In this document: positions 1-8,400 of the stretch, piece by piece
Layout: each line of letters opens with the position of its first letter
How positions within the stretch are numbered: position 1 is the first letter of the stretch
From: Bradyrhizobium elkanii WSM2783
Lineage (GTDB): Bacteria > Pseudomonadota > Alphaproteobacteria > Rhizobiales > Xanthobacteraceae
Assembly: GCF_000472865.1 (NCBI RefSeq)
Contig: NZ_AXAP01000057.1
Location: 1 to 53,737, forward strand
DNA: 53,737 nt
Direction: 5' to 3'
The notes under the pieces: generated by a model
What the model was told of the DNA's origin: nothing
Database searches by the model: none
What the model saw: the letters and a program-made list of their open reading frames with translations, nothing else
Program-made: the position numbers and the translations under genes

Positions 1-1
1 G

Positions 2-154
2 GCCCGCTCGATCTGCGAATGCATCCATGCCCGCTGGCGCAACTGGGACCTCAGGCAATTGACGGTGCGCGGCATCGAAAAGGTCCGAGCCGTCGTGCTC
101 TGGTACGCCCTCACCAACAACATCCTGCAGGGACATCGCCTCGCCAACCCATAG
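2..154 (+). mobile_element. Transposase, C-terminal fragment (cut by window start)
   Basis: The frame opening at base 2 encodes 50 residues ending in TAG at 152-154. It carries a motif-rich tail (RWRNWDLRQLTVRGIEKV, then VVLWYALTNNILQGHRL) that resembles the C-terminus of DDE transposases of the IS5/IS1182 type. Only the end of the gene is inside the window, so the catalytic residues cannot be checked and the IS family is uncertain. Bases 155-295 hold no gene and may include the right end of the element, but no terminal inverted repeat can be identified without the left end. Confidence 0.5.
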
Positions 155-295
155 CTGCGCCAAACCATAGCGGCGCGCAAATCCCGCCCCGCTCCACCGT
201 CGAGGTCTTCAACATCCGCTACTTCGGATGCCGTCTACCCGAAAACCGAATTGGTTCTCAGGCTCTACGGCCTGGCCTTCGCCAGACGACGGAAA

Positions 296-1468
296 TCACG
301 CCACGAGCGTGTTCTCCACCAGCTTGATCCAGTAGGACGTGCCGTAGACGATCGCCTCGTCGTTGAAATTGTAGGCGGGGTGATGCAGGCCGGCGCTGTC
401 GCCATTGCCGCAGAAGATGAAGGCGCCGGGGCGCGCTTCCAGCATGTAGGCGAAATCCTCCGCGCCCATCATCGGCGGCATTTCGTGGACGTTGTTCTCG
501 CCGGCGATTTCCTTGGCGATCTTGGTCGCGAACTCGGTCTGCGAGCGATGGTTGACGGTGACGGGATAGCCGCGCTCGTAGGTGAGGTCGATCCTGGCGC
601 CGGTCATCTGCGCAACGCCGGCGACCACCTCATGGATGCGCTTCTCGACCAGCGCCCGCACCTCCGGCGTCAGCGTGCGCACCGTGCCGCGCAGCTCCGC
701 GGTCTGCGGGATCACGTTCCGGGCATTGCCGGCGTGGAATTCGCAGATCGAGATCACGGCCGAATCCAAGGGATCGACGGTGCGCGAGACGATCGACTGC
801 AGCGCCGTGATCAATTGCGAGCCGACCAGCACGCTGTCGATGCATTTGTGCGGCCGCGCGGCGTGGCCGCCATGGCCTTCGATCCTGAAGTCGATCGCGT
901 CCGTTGCCGCCATGATCGGGCCGGTCCGGATGGCGAACGAGCCGACGGGGATGCCGGGGCCATTGTGCATGCCATAGACCTGCTCGATGCCGAACCGCTC
1001 CATCAGCCCGTCCTTGATCATCGCGGCAGCGCCCGCGCCCCCCTCCTCGGCCGGCTGGAAGATCACAACCGCGTTGCCGGCGAAATTGCGGGTCTCGGCG
1101 AGGTAGCGGGCGGCCCCTAACAGCATCGCGGTGTGCCCGTCATGGCCGCAGGCGTGCATCTTACCCGGCGTCCTGGAGGCATAGGGCAGATTGGTCTCCT
1201 CCTCGATCGGCAGCGCATCCATGTCGGCGCGCAGCCCGATCACCCTGATGTCGCCACTGCCGGCTGGTTTCTTGCCCTTGATGACGCCGACCACGCCGGT
1301 GCGGCCGAGCCCCGTCGCGACCTCATCGCAGCCGAATTCCCGCAGCCGCTCGGCGACGAATGCTGCAGTGCGGTGGGTATCGTACATCAGCTCGGGATGT
1401 TCATGGATATCCCGCCGCCAGGCCTGGATGGCGGGCTGCAGGTCGGCGACGCGGTTGACGATGGGCAT
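296..1468 (-). CDS. M20 family amidohydrolase (hippurate / N-acyl amino acid hydrolase type)
   Basis: A 390-residue cytoplasmic metallopeptidase-fold enzyme expected to hydrolyse an N-acyl amino acid or similar amide. Family signatures are visible: RRDIHEHPEL near the N-terminus, the metal-binding HACGHDGHTAM, and PAEEGGAGA with the catalytic Glu pair. The C-terminal GAEDFAYML carries another metal-ligand region. The length is normal for M20D aminoacylases. The frame extends four codons further to a TTG at 1480, but the ATG at 1468 is preceded by TTGAGAAG and is the better start. The gene runs divergently from the GMC oxidoreductase at 1679. The substrate cannot be told from sequence. Confidence 0.88.
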   Translation of the reverse strand: MPIVNRVADLQPAIQAWRRDIHEHPELMYDTHRTAAFVAERLREFGCDEVATGLGRTGVVGVIKGKKPAGSGDIRVIGLRADMDALPIEEETNLPYASRTPGKMHACGHDGHTAMLLGAARYLAETRNFAGNAVVIFQPAEEGGAGAAAMIKDGLMERFGIEQVYGMHNGPGIPVGSFAIRTGPIMAATDAIDFRIEGHGGHAARPHKCIDSVLVGSQLITALQSIVSRTVDPLDSAVISICEFHAGNARNVIPQTAELRGTVRTLTPEVRALVEKRIHEVVAGVAQMTGARIDLTYERGYPVTVNHRSQTEFATKIAKEIAGENNVHEMPPMMGAEDFAYMLEARPGAFIFCGNGDSAGLHHPAYNFNDEAIVYGTSYWIKLVENTLVA

Positions 1469-1562
1469 GGCACTTCTCAAGTTCTGTGATTCAAACGTGT
1501 GTGATGTTTAGCATGCAAGCGGCGGTCCACCCAACAGGCGCAGCGCCCGGGTCATGCCTAAT

Positions 1563-1645
1563 CGTCATGGCCGGGCTTGTCCCACCTGCCGACGTCTGAC
1601 TATTTGGACAGCAGAGAATGCGTGGATGCCTGGAACATTTTCGGG
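1563..1645. repeat. Degenerate intergenic palindromic repeat (CGTCATGGCCGGGCTTGTCC family)
   Basis: Between two divergent genes lies CGTCATGGCCGGGCTTGTCC, followed about 45 bases later by CGTGGATGCCTGGAAC. This is a worn version of the bradyrhizobial element whose intact form pairs a GGCCGGGCTTGTCCC arm with a GGGACAAGCCCGGCC arm. The right arm has diverged, so the hairpin is weak. It lies just upstream of the GMC oxidoreductase start. Confidence 0.45.
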
Positions 1646-1678
1646 CAACGCGGTTGCGGACGGTTGGAAAGCAAGAGA

Positions 1679-3298
1679 ATGCCTGGAAAGCTCGAGGGTG
1701 ATTTCGACTATATCGTCGTGGGCGCCGGCACCGCCGGCTGCATCATGGCGAACCGGCTTTCGGCCGATCCGGCAAAGCGCGTGCTGGTGCTGGAAGCCGG
1801 CGGCGACGACAATTGGATCTGGTTTCACATCCCGGTCGGCTATCTCTTCGCGATCGGCAATCCGCGTTCCGACTGGATGTTCAAGACCGAGGCGGAGCCC
1901 GGCCTCAACGGCCGCGCGCTCGCCTATCCCCGCGGCAAAGTGATCGGCGGCTGCTCGGCGATCAACGCCATGATCTCGATGCGCGGACAGGCCGCCGATT
2001 ACGATCACTGGCGCCAGCTCGGCCTCACCGGCTGGGGCTACGACGACGTGCGGCCGGTGTTCCGCGCGATCGAGGATCATTTCCTCGGACCGAGCGAGGA
2101 CCACGGCACGGGCGGCGGCTGGCGCATCGAGGCGCCGCGGCTGTCCTGGAAAGTGCTGGACGCCGTCGGCGACGCCGCGGAAGAAATGGGCATCAAGCGC
2201 ATTCCGGATTTCAACACCGGCGACAACGAAGGCGTGAGCTATTTCCACGTCAACCAGAAGCGCGGCCGCCGCTGGTCTTCCGCGCGCGGCTTCTTAAAGC
2301 CCGCATTGCACCGGCCGAATCTGCGGCTGGAAAAGAACGTGCTGGTCGATCGCCTGATCGTCGAGAATGGCCGCGCCGTGGGCGTGCGCTTCATCCGCGA
2401 CAATGAGACCATTGAGGCCCGGACCAAGGGCGAAGTGATCCTGACCGCCGGCGCGATCGGATCGGTGCAGGTGCTGCAGCGCTCCGGCGTCGGACCCGCC
2501 GACTGGCTTGCACCGCTCGGGGTTGATGTCGTGCTCGACAGGCAGGGCGTCGGGCGCAACCTGCAGGATCATTTGCAGCAGCGCGCGATCTACAAGGTCA
2601 CTGGCGTGCGTACGCTGAACGAGACCTATTACTCGCTGTTCCGCCGCGGCCTGATGGGCCTTGACTACGCGCTGCGCCGCCGCGGTCCGCTGACCATGGC
2701 GCCGTCCCAGCTCGGCATCTTCACCCGTTCCGATCCGCGCCGCGAGCGCGCCAACATCCAGTTCCACGTGCAGCCACTGTCGCTCGACAAGTTCGGCGAT
2801 CCCCTGCACCGCTTCCCCGCAATCACCGTGAGCGCCTGCAACCTGCAGCCGACGTCGCGCGGCACCGTGCGCATCCGCTCGGCCCAGCCTGACGAGAAAC
2901 CGTCGATCGCGCCGAATTATCTCTCGACCGACGAGGACCGCCAGGTCGCAGCGGACGCGATCCGCACCACGCGCCGCCTGATGAAGCAGAAAGCGCTCGC
3001 GCAATATCGGCCAGAAGAATATCTGCCCGGCTCTTCCGTCGGCGACGATGATGCATCGCTCGCAAAAGCCGCCGGCGATATCGGCACCACGATCTTCCAC
3101 CCCGTCGGCACCGCGAAGATGGGCACGGCCAGCGACCCGATGGCCGTGGTCGATGAACGCCTGCGCTTCTACGGCATTGCGGGCCTTCGCGTCGCCGACG
3201 CTTCCGTGATGCCGACGATCACTTCGGGCAATACCAACACGCCGACCGCGATGATCGCGGAGAAGGCCGCTGCGATGATTTTGGAGGACGCGCGGTAA
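1679..3298 (+). CDS. GMC family FAD-dependent oxidoreductase (choline/alcohol dehydrogenase-like)
   Basis: A 539-residue flavoprotein. The FAD-binding motif VGAGTAGC lies about 12 residues from the chosen start, followed by LVLEAGG. The GMC signature region (YPRGKVIGGCSAINAM) and the C-terminal active-site region (FHPVGTAKMG, then SGNTNTPTAMIAEKAA) are intact. Family members oxidise alcohols, choline or sugar alcohols. The substrate is not deducible here. The frame is open back to 1577, but ATG 1679 (MPGKLEGDFDYIVVG) follows a purine-rich AAGAGA and matches the usual GMC start, while the upstream stretch overlaps a repeat. No signal peptide is seen. Confidence 0.9.
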   Translation: MPGKLEGDFDYIVVGAGTAGCIMANRLSADPAKRVLVLEAGGDDNWIWFHIPVGYLFAIGNPRSDWMFKTEAEPGLNGRALAYPRGKVIGGCSAINAMISMRGQAADYDHWRQLGLTGWGYDDVRPVFRAIEDHFLGPSEDHGTGGGWRIEAPRLSWKVLDAVGDAAEEMGIKRIPDFNTGDNEGVSYFHVNQKRGRRWSSARGFLKPALHRPNLRLEKNVLVDRLIVENGRAVGVRFIRDNETIEARTKGEVILTAGAIGSVQVLQRSGVGPADWLAPLGVDVVLDRQGVGRNLQDHLQQRAIYKVTGVRTLNETYYSLFRRGLMGLDYALRRRGPLTMAPSQLGIFTRSDPRRERANIQFHVQPLSLDKFGDPLHRFPAITVSACNLQPTSRGTVRIRSAQPDEKPSIAPNYLSTDEDRQVAADAIRTTRRLMKQKALAQYRPEEYLPGSSVGDDDASLAKAAGDIGTTIFHPVGTAKMGTASDPMAVVDERLRFYGIAGLRVADASVMPTITSGNTNTPTAMIAEKAAAMILEDAR

Positions 3299-3342
3299 CC
3301 CATCTCGTTCTGTGCGCCGAATTCGCCTTTGGCAGCAGCCAT

Positions 3343-3376
3343 TGACCAAATCCTATAGGTATATTACTATATAGGA
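3343..3376 (+). promoter_or_regulatory. Candidate promoter and operator of the toxin-antitoxin operon
   Basis: TTGACC (3343-3348) followed after 16 bases by TACTAT (3365-3370) resembles a sigma-70 promoter. Overlapping it is an inverted repeat, TCCTATA (3351-3357) and TATAGGA (3370-3376), with a 12-base spacer. This AT-rich palindrome stands out in a GC-rich region and lies where an XRE antitoxin would bind to autorepress. The predicted transcript start falls next to the first possible toxin start codon. Confidence 0.45.
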
Positions 3377-3745
3377 GTGAATGATGCGTTGCGCGAGATT
3401 AAGCCTGCCACTTTCGTGGGCTCGAGCCAGAAGGACTTGCGGGCCTTTCCTTCAGCCGTCCGAAGCGAGATCGGTCAATCGCTTTTCGAAGCGCAACTGG
3501 GCGAGCATCCGCGCCACGCCAAGCCCTTGAAGGGCCTGGGCGGCGTACTAGAGATTCGAGACAATTTTGACGGCGACACTTACCGAGCCGTCTACACGGT
3601 CCGGTTCGAAGGCGTCCTGTACGTCCTACATGCGTTCCAAAAGAAATCCACAAGTGGGATCGCCACACCGCAACGACATATGGATTTGATCCGGCAGCGC
3701 CTACGCGACGCGGAGGCTATCCACAAGGCAACCAAGGGAGACTAG
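3377..3745 (+). CDS. Type II toxin, HigB/RelE-like (phage Gp49-like)
   Basis: A protein of up to 122 residues of the RelE/ParE superfamily, Gp49-like group, predicted to be a ribosome-dependent mRNA interferase. Recognisable features are VGSSQKDLRAFP, the GEHPRHAKPLKGLGGVLEIRDNFDGD region and the strand-rich YRAVYTVRFEGVLYVLHAFQKKS core. It is followed two bases later by an XRE-type antitoxin gene, the HigB-HigA order. The first start is GTG 3377, which overlaps the AGGAG at 3373-3377. TTG 3389 (giving MREIKPATFVGSS) is better spaced from that Shine-Dalgarno and may be the true start. Not experimentally assignable to RelE versus HigB. Confidence 0.82.
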   Translation: MNDALREIKPATFVGSSQKDLRAFPSAVRSEIGQSLFEAQLGEHPRHAKPLKGLGGVLEIRDNFDGDTYRAVYTVRFEGVLYVLHAFQKKSTSGIATPQRHMDLIRQRLRDAEAIHKATKGD

Positions 3746-3747
3746 CG

Positions 3748-4089
3748 ATGAGCGCCAAGAAAAAAGTGCCCGCCCATACCAAGGGCTCCGGCAACATTTT
3801 CGCTGATCTCGGCTTGCCCAACGCCGAGGAGCATCAATTGAAGGCCGCGCTGGTCGTGCAGCTCAAGCGGCTGATGGCCGAACGGGAGTTGACTCAGACC
3901 GAGGCCGCCAAGCTGGTCGAAATGAAACAGCCCGACCTCTCGAAACTCCTACGGGGTCACCTCAGGCTCGCGTCCGTGGAAAAACTGATGCGGATGCTCA
4001 CTGCGTTCGAACAAGATGTGGAAATCAGGTTGAAGCCGCATCGTAAGCGAGGCGAGGCGGGCCGGATCACGCTTATTCCTGCGGCGTAG
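3748..4089 (+). CDS. Antitoxin, XRE-family helix-turn-helix (HigA-like)
   Basis: A 113-residue DNA-binding protein. The central segment (LTQTEAAKLVEMKQPDLSKLLRG, about residues 50-72) is a Cro/CI-type helix-turn-helix, followed by a short dimerisation tail (SVEKLMRMLTAFEQDVEI). It starts two bases after the toxin stop and has a GGGAG Shine-Dalgarno inside the toxin end, so the pair is translationally coupled. In this family the antitoxin neutralises the toxin and represses the operon. The palindrome at 3351-3376 is the likely binding site (inference). Confidence 0.85.
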   Translation: MSAKKKVPAHTKGSGNIFADLGLPNAEEHQLKAALVVQLKRLMAERELTQTEAAKLVEMKQPDLSKLLRGHLRLASVEKLMRMLTAFEQDVEIRLKPHRKRGEAGRITLIPAA

Positions 4090-4094
4090 AATGC

Positions 4095-5003
4095 ATGGTC
4101 AGTCAGCGCCGCCTCTCGATCGGGTCTGCAGATACGCGCATTGCGCTGGTGCAATGGGGCGAGGAAGGCTCGCACCGGCCGCCCGCGCTTCTGCTGCACG
4201 GCACTGGTTTCGTGGCCAATGTCTGGGATAACGTCGCGCGCAATCTTGCATCCGACTACACCGTGTATGCGCTCGATCGCCGCGGCCACGGCGACAGCCA
4301 CAAGCCTGCGGCGAATTGCTATCACTTTCAGGATTATGCGCAGGACGTGTGCAGCGTCGTCGAAGAGCTCGGCCTGCACGACATCTATGGGATCGGCCAC
4401 AGCGCAGGCGCCACCGACCTGCTGCTTGCTGCAAAGCTGCTGCCGGGACGCTTCGCACGCCTGTTCGTGATGGAGCCGACCGTCATGGATCCGCGCGCGG
4501 CGCGGGATGGCGTGACAGTATTGAGCGAACAGGCGACCTCCTCCGTGCAAGGCGTCCTACGCCGTCAGGCCGAGTTCGACAGTCTTGACGCGGTGTTCAC
4601 ACGCTATCGCGCCGCGCCGGCATTTGCGGATTGGTCCGAGACTTCGCTCTGGGCCTATATCAGACACGGCTTTGCGCCGGTGGAGGACGGACGGGTACGG
4701 CTCCGCTGCACGCCCGAAATCGAGTCGGCGATCCTGCGCCCGATCTTCGAGGCGATGGAGCAGGTCTACGCCGGAGACGCGCGAGGCAATCCTTTCGGAT
4801 GGCTCACCGAAATCGACTGCCCCGTGCGCGTGGCCACGGCCGAAAACTCCTGGCCGATCTACAAGGAGATGGCATCGCGGGCTGTCTCGCTCATTCCTGA
4901 TGTCAGCGCGTGGAGTTTCGAGGGGACCGGCCATTGCGTGGCGCAGGAAGCACCGCCAATGCTGTTGCAGGCGCTGCGGGAATTCGCGCGATCAGAACAG
5001 TGA
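4095..5003 (+). CDS. Alpha/beta hydrolase
   Basis: A 302-residue alpha/beta-hydrolase-fold protein. It has LLLHGTGF (oxyanion-hole HG), DRRGHGDS, the nucleophile elbow GHSAG with Ser103, and a C-terminal FEGTGHC whose His (about residue 280) completes the triad. The acid residue is not obvious: the usual Asp region reads VATAENSW. The fold covers esterases, C-C hydrolases and haloperoxidase-like enzymes, so the substrate is unknown. The gene starts five bases after the antitoxin stop but need not share its function. It converges on a small minus-strand gene. Confidence 0.82.
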   Translation: MVSQRRLSIGSADTRIALVQWGEEGSHRPPALLLHGTGFVANVWDNVARNLASDYTVYALDRRGHGDSHKPAANCYHFQDYAQDVCSVVEELGLHDIYGIGHSAGATDLLLAAKLLPGRFARLFVMEPTVMDPRAARDGVTVLSEQATSSVQGVLRRQAEFDSLDAVFTRYRAAPAFADWSETSLWAYIRHGFAPVEDGRVRLRCTPEIESAILRPIFEAMEQVYAGDARGNPFGWLTEIDCPVRVATAENSWPIYKEMASRAVSLIPDVSAWSFEGTGHCVAQEAPPMLLQALREFARSEQ

Positions 5004-5037
5004 AGCCCGCTCCCTGCAGCGCCGCGGGTGCGCGGAC

Positions 5038-5283
5038 TCAGCGTTCGCGGCCAGGCTGGCTTGCTTTCGGTGGCACGATGATGGCGCCAGCGCTGGGGTG
5101 ATGATCGTCCGCGAGCAGTCCCTGCCGGGGGCCATCACCTCGCATTCGTCCATCAAATAGGAACGGCCGCGTTTCATTCGCGCCGGCGACGGCCGGGGTG
5201 TGCGACTGTCCAGACTTGGTATCTTGCGCGTTGGCCACGGTCGCGGCCAGTGCCACCACAAACGCGATTGCTAGTCTCGACAT
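5038..5283 (-). CDS. Small secreted hypothetical protein
   Basis: An 81-residue product with a clear Sec signal peptide (MSRLAIAFVVALAATVANAQ, cleavage after ANA). The short mature part is polar and rich in Gly, Pro and Asp, with no cysteines. A strong Shine-Dalgarno (GAGGAGA, 8 bases upstream) supports translation. No known domain is recognised. The C-terminus (GAIIVPPKASQPGRER) is plausible but a frame change near the end cannot be excluded. Confidence 0.5.
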   Translation of the reverse strand: MSRLAIAFVVALAATVANAQDTKSGQSHTPAVAGANETRPFLFDGRMRGDGPRQGLLADDHHPSAGAIIVPPKASQPGRER

Positions 5284-5599
5284 GACGGGCTTCTCCTCGA
5301 GCGCGCGGGACGAACGCGCGGCGACACGACTTAGTTTCGGTCACCATCGGGGGAGGAACGGGGCGCCAGGATGGCCGCCGCCTGAACGGGCCGCCGACGC
5401 CAGCTCGTGTGCAAACCATCAAAACGCCGAACGCATCACGTAACAATTGAAGTTTCGAAATATGCGAGAAGGCGTTATATCGTCGCCCAGCCGAGCGCGC
5501 TGCGCCGCCACCGACGATCAACACGCGCTCGCGCGTCATCTGATGACGCAGACCGGGATTTCGATCGAGCCATGAAACGCGTCACCCTGGAGAGCGCGC
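5284..5599. other. Gene-free stretch, 316 bases
   Basis: Lies between the divergent small secreted protein and the methyltransferase gene. No convincing coding frame, repeat or promoter pair was seen. A minus-strand frame containing VLIVGGGAARSAG recalls a dinucleotide-binding N-terminus but has no continuation. Confidence 0.4.
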
Positions 5600-6313
5600 A
5601 TGAAGAATGACGCGTCAGCAGTTGTCTCGCCGGTTTCCGAGATCGTGCGCCACTTCAGCGATCCCGCTGCAGTCGCGCGCTACGCCGAGGATACGCCGCG
5701 CAAGGTGCCCGGCTTCGCCGACCTTCAGCGCATGGCGGCGCTGCTGCTCGCCGAACGCGCGCCGGAAGCGGCTGATATCCTCGTCCTCGGCGCCGGCGGC
5801 GGTCTGGAGCTGAAGGCGTTCGCCGAGGCAAGGCCGCGCTGGGGCTTCACGGGGATAGATCCCTCGGCGGCGATGCTCGATCTCGCGCGTGACGTGCTGG
5901 GGCCGCTCGCCGCGAGGGTCCGGTTGATGCAAGGTTTGATCGAAGACGCACCTGCCGGACCCTTCGATGGCGCGACCTGCCTGTTGACACTGCATTTCCT
6001 TTCGAAGCGGGAGCGCCTGCGCACGCTGCGCGAGATGCGGCGACGGCTCAAGCCGGGCGCGGCGCTCGTCGTGGCGCATCACAGCCGGCCGCGGGGCGGC
6101 GCGCTCGAACGCTGGCTGACGCGGTCCGTCATGTTCGCGAACGGCACCGGAGCCGATCCCGCGCAGGTGTCGGCCTCCGCCGCTTCCATGGCGCAGCGGC
6201 TGCCCATTCTGTCCGTCGAAGAGGACGAAGCGCTTCTCGAGGAAGCGGGCTTTTCCGACGTCGCCCTGTTCTACGCCGGATTCACGTTCCGAGGCTGGGT
6301 CGCAGCCGCCTGA
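5600..6313 (+). CDS. Class I SAM-dependent methyltransferase
   Basis: A 237-residue Rossmann-fold methyltransferase. Motif I is ILVLGAGGGLELKAFAE (about residues 61-77), motif II contains FTGIDPSAAMLDLA with the acidic SAM-ribose contact, and the later CLLTLHFLSKRERLRTLREMRR region matches the motif IV/V area. The remaining sequence is typical of small-molecule methyltransferases close to the CmoA/UbiE group. A GGAGAG Shine-Dalgarno lies six bases before ATG 5600. The methyl acceptor is unknown and the gene appears monocistronic. Confidence 0.82.
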   Translation: MKNDASAVVSPVSEIVRHFSDPAAVARYAEDTPRKVPGFADLQRMAALLLAERAPEAADILVLGAGGGLELKAFAEARPRWGFTGIDPSAAMLDLARDVLGPLAARVRLMQGLIEDAPAGPFDGATCLLTLHFLSKRERLRTLREMRRRLKPGAALVVAHHSRPRGGALERWLTRSVMFANGTGADPAQVSASAASMAQRLPILSVEEDEALLEEAGFSDVALFYAGFTFRGWVAAA

Positions 6314-6384
6314 CGGGACACACCTTGCACGGCGCTGCTGCTCACGAAATCGTCATCACCTCGCGCCAATAGACCGCCGCTGCC

Positions 6385-6396
6385 GGGAATAACCCC
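6385..6396 (+). promoter_or_regulatory. Possible ECF-type -35 element (GGGAATAACCCC)
   Basis: GGGAATAA lies 57 bases before the metallophosphoesterase start, in the only sizeable gap before the four-gene set ending in sigma/anti-sigma. Many alphaproteobacterial ECF sigma factors recognise GGGAATAA-like -35 boxes and autoregulate. No clear -10 was found, so this is a weak suggestion. Confidence 0.25.
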
Positions 6397-6452
6397 TCCC
6401 CTCGCCCAATCACATCTCCGCAGACCCAATCACGGGCGCATGGAGAACTGCG

Positions 6453-7403
6453 ATGAGCGAGTTCGATCACGACCACAGGGACGAAGAGCGCGGCGTGAGC
6501 CGCCGCAGGGTGCTGGAGTGCATGACCTGGGCGGGCACCGGCGTGCTCTGGACAGTGGCGGGCGGCGTGCCGCGCTCGCTCGGCATGGTCGGCTCGGCGC
6601 AAGCGGCCGAGGCTTCCGGCATGACCTTCCTGCAGATCAGCGACAGCCATGTCGGCTTCGACAAGGCCGCCAATCCGAACGCGCTTGGCACGCTGGAAGA
6701 AGCGATCGGCAAGATCAACGCCATGCCGGCGAAGCCCTCCTTCATGATCCACACCGGCGACATCACACATCTGTCGAAGGCCGCCGAGTTCGACAATGCC
6801 GAGCGCGTCATCTCGCAGGCCAAGCTCGACGTGCATTACGTGCCGGGCGAGCACGACCTGATCGACGAGGAGGTCAAGCTCTACAAGGAGCGCTACGGCC
6901 GCGGCACCAGAGGCGCCGGCTGGTATTCGTTCGACGCCGGCGGCGTGCACTTCGTCGGCCTCGTCAACGTCGTCGACCTCAAGGCCGGAGGCCTGGGCAA
7001 TCTCGGCGCCGAGCAGCTCGAATGGCTCGAGGACGATCTGAAGGGCCGCTCGAAATCGACCCCTATCGTGCTGTTCGCCCACATCCCGCTGTGGACCGTC
7101 TATCCGACCTGGGGCTGGGGCACCGAGGACGGCGCACGCGCGCTGGAATATGTGAAGGGTTTCGGCTCGGTGACCGTGCTGAACGGGCACATCCACCAGG
7201 TGATGCAGAAGGTCGAAGGCAACGTCACCTTCCACACCGCGCGCTCGACCGCCTTCCCGCAGCCGGCGCCGGGCACTGCGCCCTCGCCGGGTCCGATGAA
7301 GGTCGAGGATGCCAAGCTGCGCAGCGTGCTCGGCATCGCCAGCGTCAACTTCAAGCAGGGGCAGGAGCGCCTCGCCATCATCGACACGCCGCTGCAGGGC
7401 TGA
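6453..7403 (+). CDS. Tat-exported metallophosphoesterase
   Basis: A 316-residue calcineurin-like phosphoesterase. A twin-arginine signal (SRRRVLECM, residues 16-24) and hydrophobic stretch end near AQAAEA, predicting export of a folded metalloprotein. Metal-binding motifs follow in order: DSH (Asp64, His66), GDITH (Asp103), GEHD (132-135), AH (His210) and GHIHQ (His246, His248). The usual GNHD has Glu for the metal-ligand Asn, which may alter the metal site. It is followed 15 bases later by a cupredoxin gene and then by the ECF sigma/anti-sigma pair. Substrate unknown; periplasmic phosphomonoester or phosphodiester hydrolysis is the family-level expectation. Confidence 0.87.
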   Translation: MSEFDHDHRDEERGVSRRRVLECMTWAGTGVLWTVAGGVPRSLGMVGSAQAAEASGMTFLQISDSHVGFDKAANPNALGTLEEAIGKINAMPAKPSFMIHTGDITHLSKAAEFDNAERVISQAKLDVHYVPGEHDLIDEEVKLYKERYGRGTRGAGWYSFDAGGVHFVGLVNVVDLKAGGLGNLGAEQLEWLEDDLKGRSKSTPIVLFAHIPLWTVYPTWGWGTEDGARALEYVKGFGSVTVLNGHIHQVMQKVEGNVTFHTARSTAFPQPAPGTAPSPGPMKVEDAKLRSVLGIASVNFKQGQERLAIIDTPLQG

Positions 7404-7418
7404 AGAGGAAATCGGTTC

Positions 7419-7742
7419 ATGAGCACGATCAATCGCCGTGACTTCGGCATCGCCGTCGCCGCGGCCATGCTGCTCCGCGCCACCGCTGCGCGCGCCGCCG
7501 ATATGGAAGTGCATATCGACAATTTCGTTTTCCAGCCCGCGCAGCTCGACGTGAAGGTCGGCACGACCGTCACCTGGACCAATCGCGACGACATTCCGCA
7601 CACGGTGGTATGCGCGGGAAAATTCAGGTCGAAGCCCATGGACACCGACGGCAGCTTTTCATTCACCTTCACGGAGGCCGGCGAGTACAAATATTTTTGT
7701 TCCCTGCACCCGCACATGACAGGCATGATCAGGGTCGAGTAA
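7419..7742 (+). CDS. Cupredoxin (amicyanin/plastocyanin-like blue copper protein)
   Basis: A 107-residue periplasmic electron carrier or copper-binding protein. The N-terminus has a Tat-like signal (NRRDFGIAVAAAML, processing near ARA-AD). The mature domain has VTWTNRDDIPHTV with His61, and YFCSLHPHM giving Cys94, His97 and Met100, the C-x2-H-x2-M loop of amicyanin-type type-1 copper sites. Both it and the preceding phosphoesterase are predicted exported metalloproteins, and the downstream sigma/anti-sigma genes suggest a shared envelope stress or metal response (inference). Confidence 0.9.
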   Translation: MSTINRRDFGIAVAAAMLLRATAARAADMEVHIDNFVFQPAQLDVKVGTTVTWTNRDDIPHTVVCAGKFRSKPMDTDGSFSFTFTEAGEYKYFCSLHPHMTGMIRVE

Positions 7743-7845
7743 GTTGACGATCTCTGCCAGCGCACCCCTGCCCGGCCGGCGGATCGACACCGCCCGGGCC
7801 AAGACACGGGCCAAGACATTCGCCGCACAAACCGGGCATGAGGCG

Positions 7846-8400
7846 ATGAGAGCGTCGGAGGACAATCCCGAGAAGGCGCGGCGCTTTCGCGAGGCCGCAC
7901 TGCCTTATCTCGACGATGCCTACACACTGGCACGCTATCTCCTGCGCGACGCCAGCGATGCCGAAGATGCGGTGCAGGAATGTTTCCTGCGCGCCTACAA
8001 GCATTTCGACAGCTATCGCGGACCGGCAATGAAGCCATGGCTGTTCGCGATCCTGCGCAATGTCTGCCGTGCCGAATATGCGCGGCGCGCGGACATTAAG
8101 ACCGGTGCGATCGAGGATGTCGCTGCTAGCGCGGAGGCAACCCCGCTCTGGCGCGAGGCGCCGGAGACGCCGGAAACGCAGATGCTGCGCGAGAAGGATT
8201 CCGCGGCAATTCGCCGATTGATCGCGGCGCTCGCCGAACCGTTTCGCGAGACCTTCGTGCTCCGGGAAATCCAGAACCTTTCTTACCGCCAGATCGCCGA
8301 TGTTGCGGCCGTGCCCGTCGGCACCGTGATGTCGCGACTTGCCCGCGCCCGCGCGATGCTGCGCTCGGCGTGGCTTGCGGAACAGGAGCAAGCAAAATGA
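7846..8400 (+). CDS. ECF RNA polymerase sigma factor
   Basis: A 184-residue sigma factor with region 2 (YTLARYLLRDASDAEDAVQE, then CFLRAYKHFDSYRG and the promoter-melting PWLFAILRNVCRAEY) and region 4 (LPFREtype REIQNLSYRQIADV, then GTVMSRLARARAMLR). No region 3, as in ECF factors. The frame is open back to TTG 7744, two bases after the cupredoxin stop. The 34 extra residues are low-complexity and precede the conserved domain, so ATG 7846 is preferred, but 7744 is possible. It overlaps the anti-sigma start by four bases (ATGA). Confidence 0.87.
   Translation: MRASEDNPEKARRFREAALPYLDDAYTLARYLLRDASDAEDAVQECFLRAYKHFDSYRGPAMKPWLFAILRNVCRAEYARRADIKTGAIEDVAASAEATPLWREAPETPETQMLREKDSAAIRRLIAALAEPFRETFVLREIQNLSYRQIADVAAVPVGTVMSRLARARAMLRSAWLAEQEQAK

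Noticed and set aside
1577..1678. Longer N-terminus for the GMC oxidoreductase
   Set aside because: The 34 extra residues overlap a degenerate repeat and precede the normal family start.
5174..5539. Minus-strand frame with VLIVGGGAARSAG, like a dinucleotide-binding start
   Set aside because: No further oxidoreductase similarity follows, and it overlaps the better supported small secreted protein.
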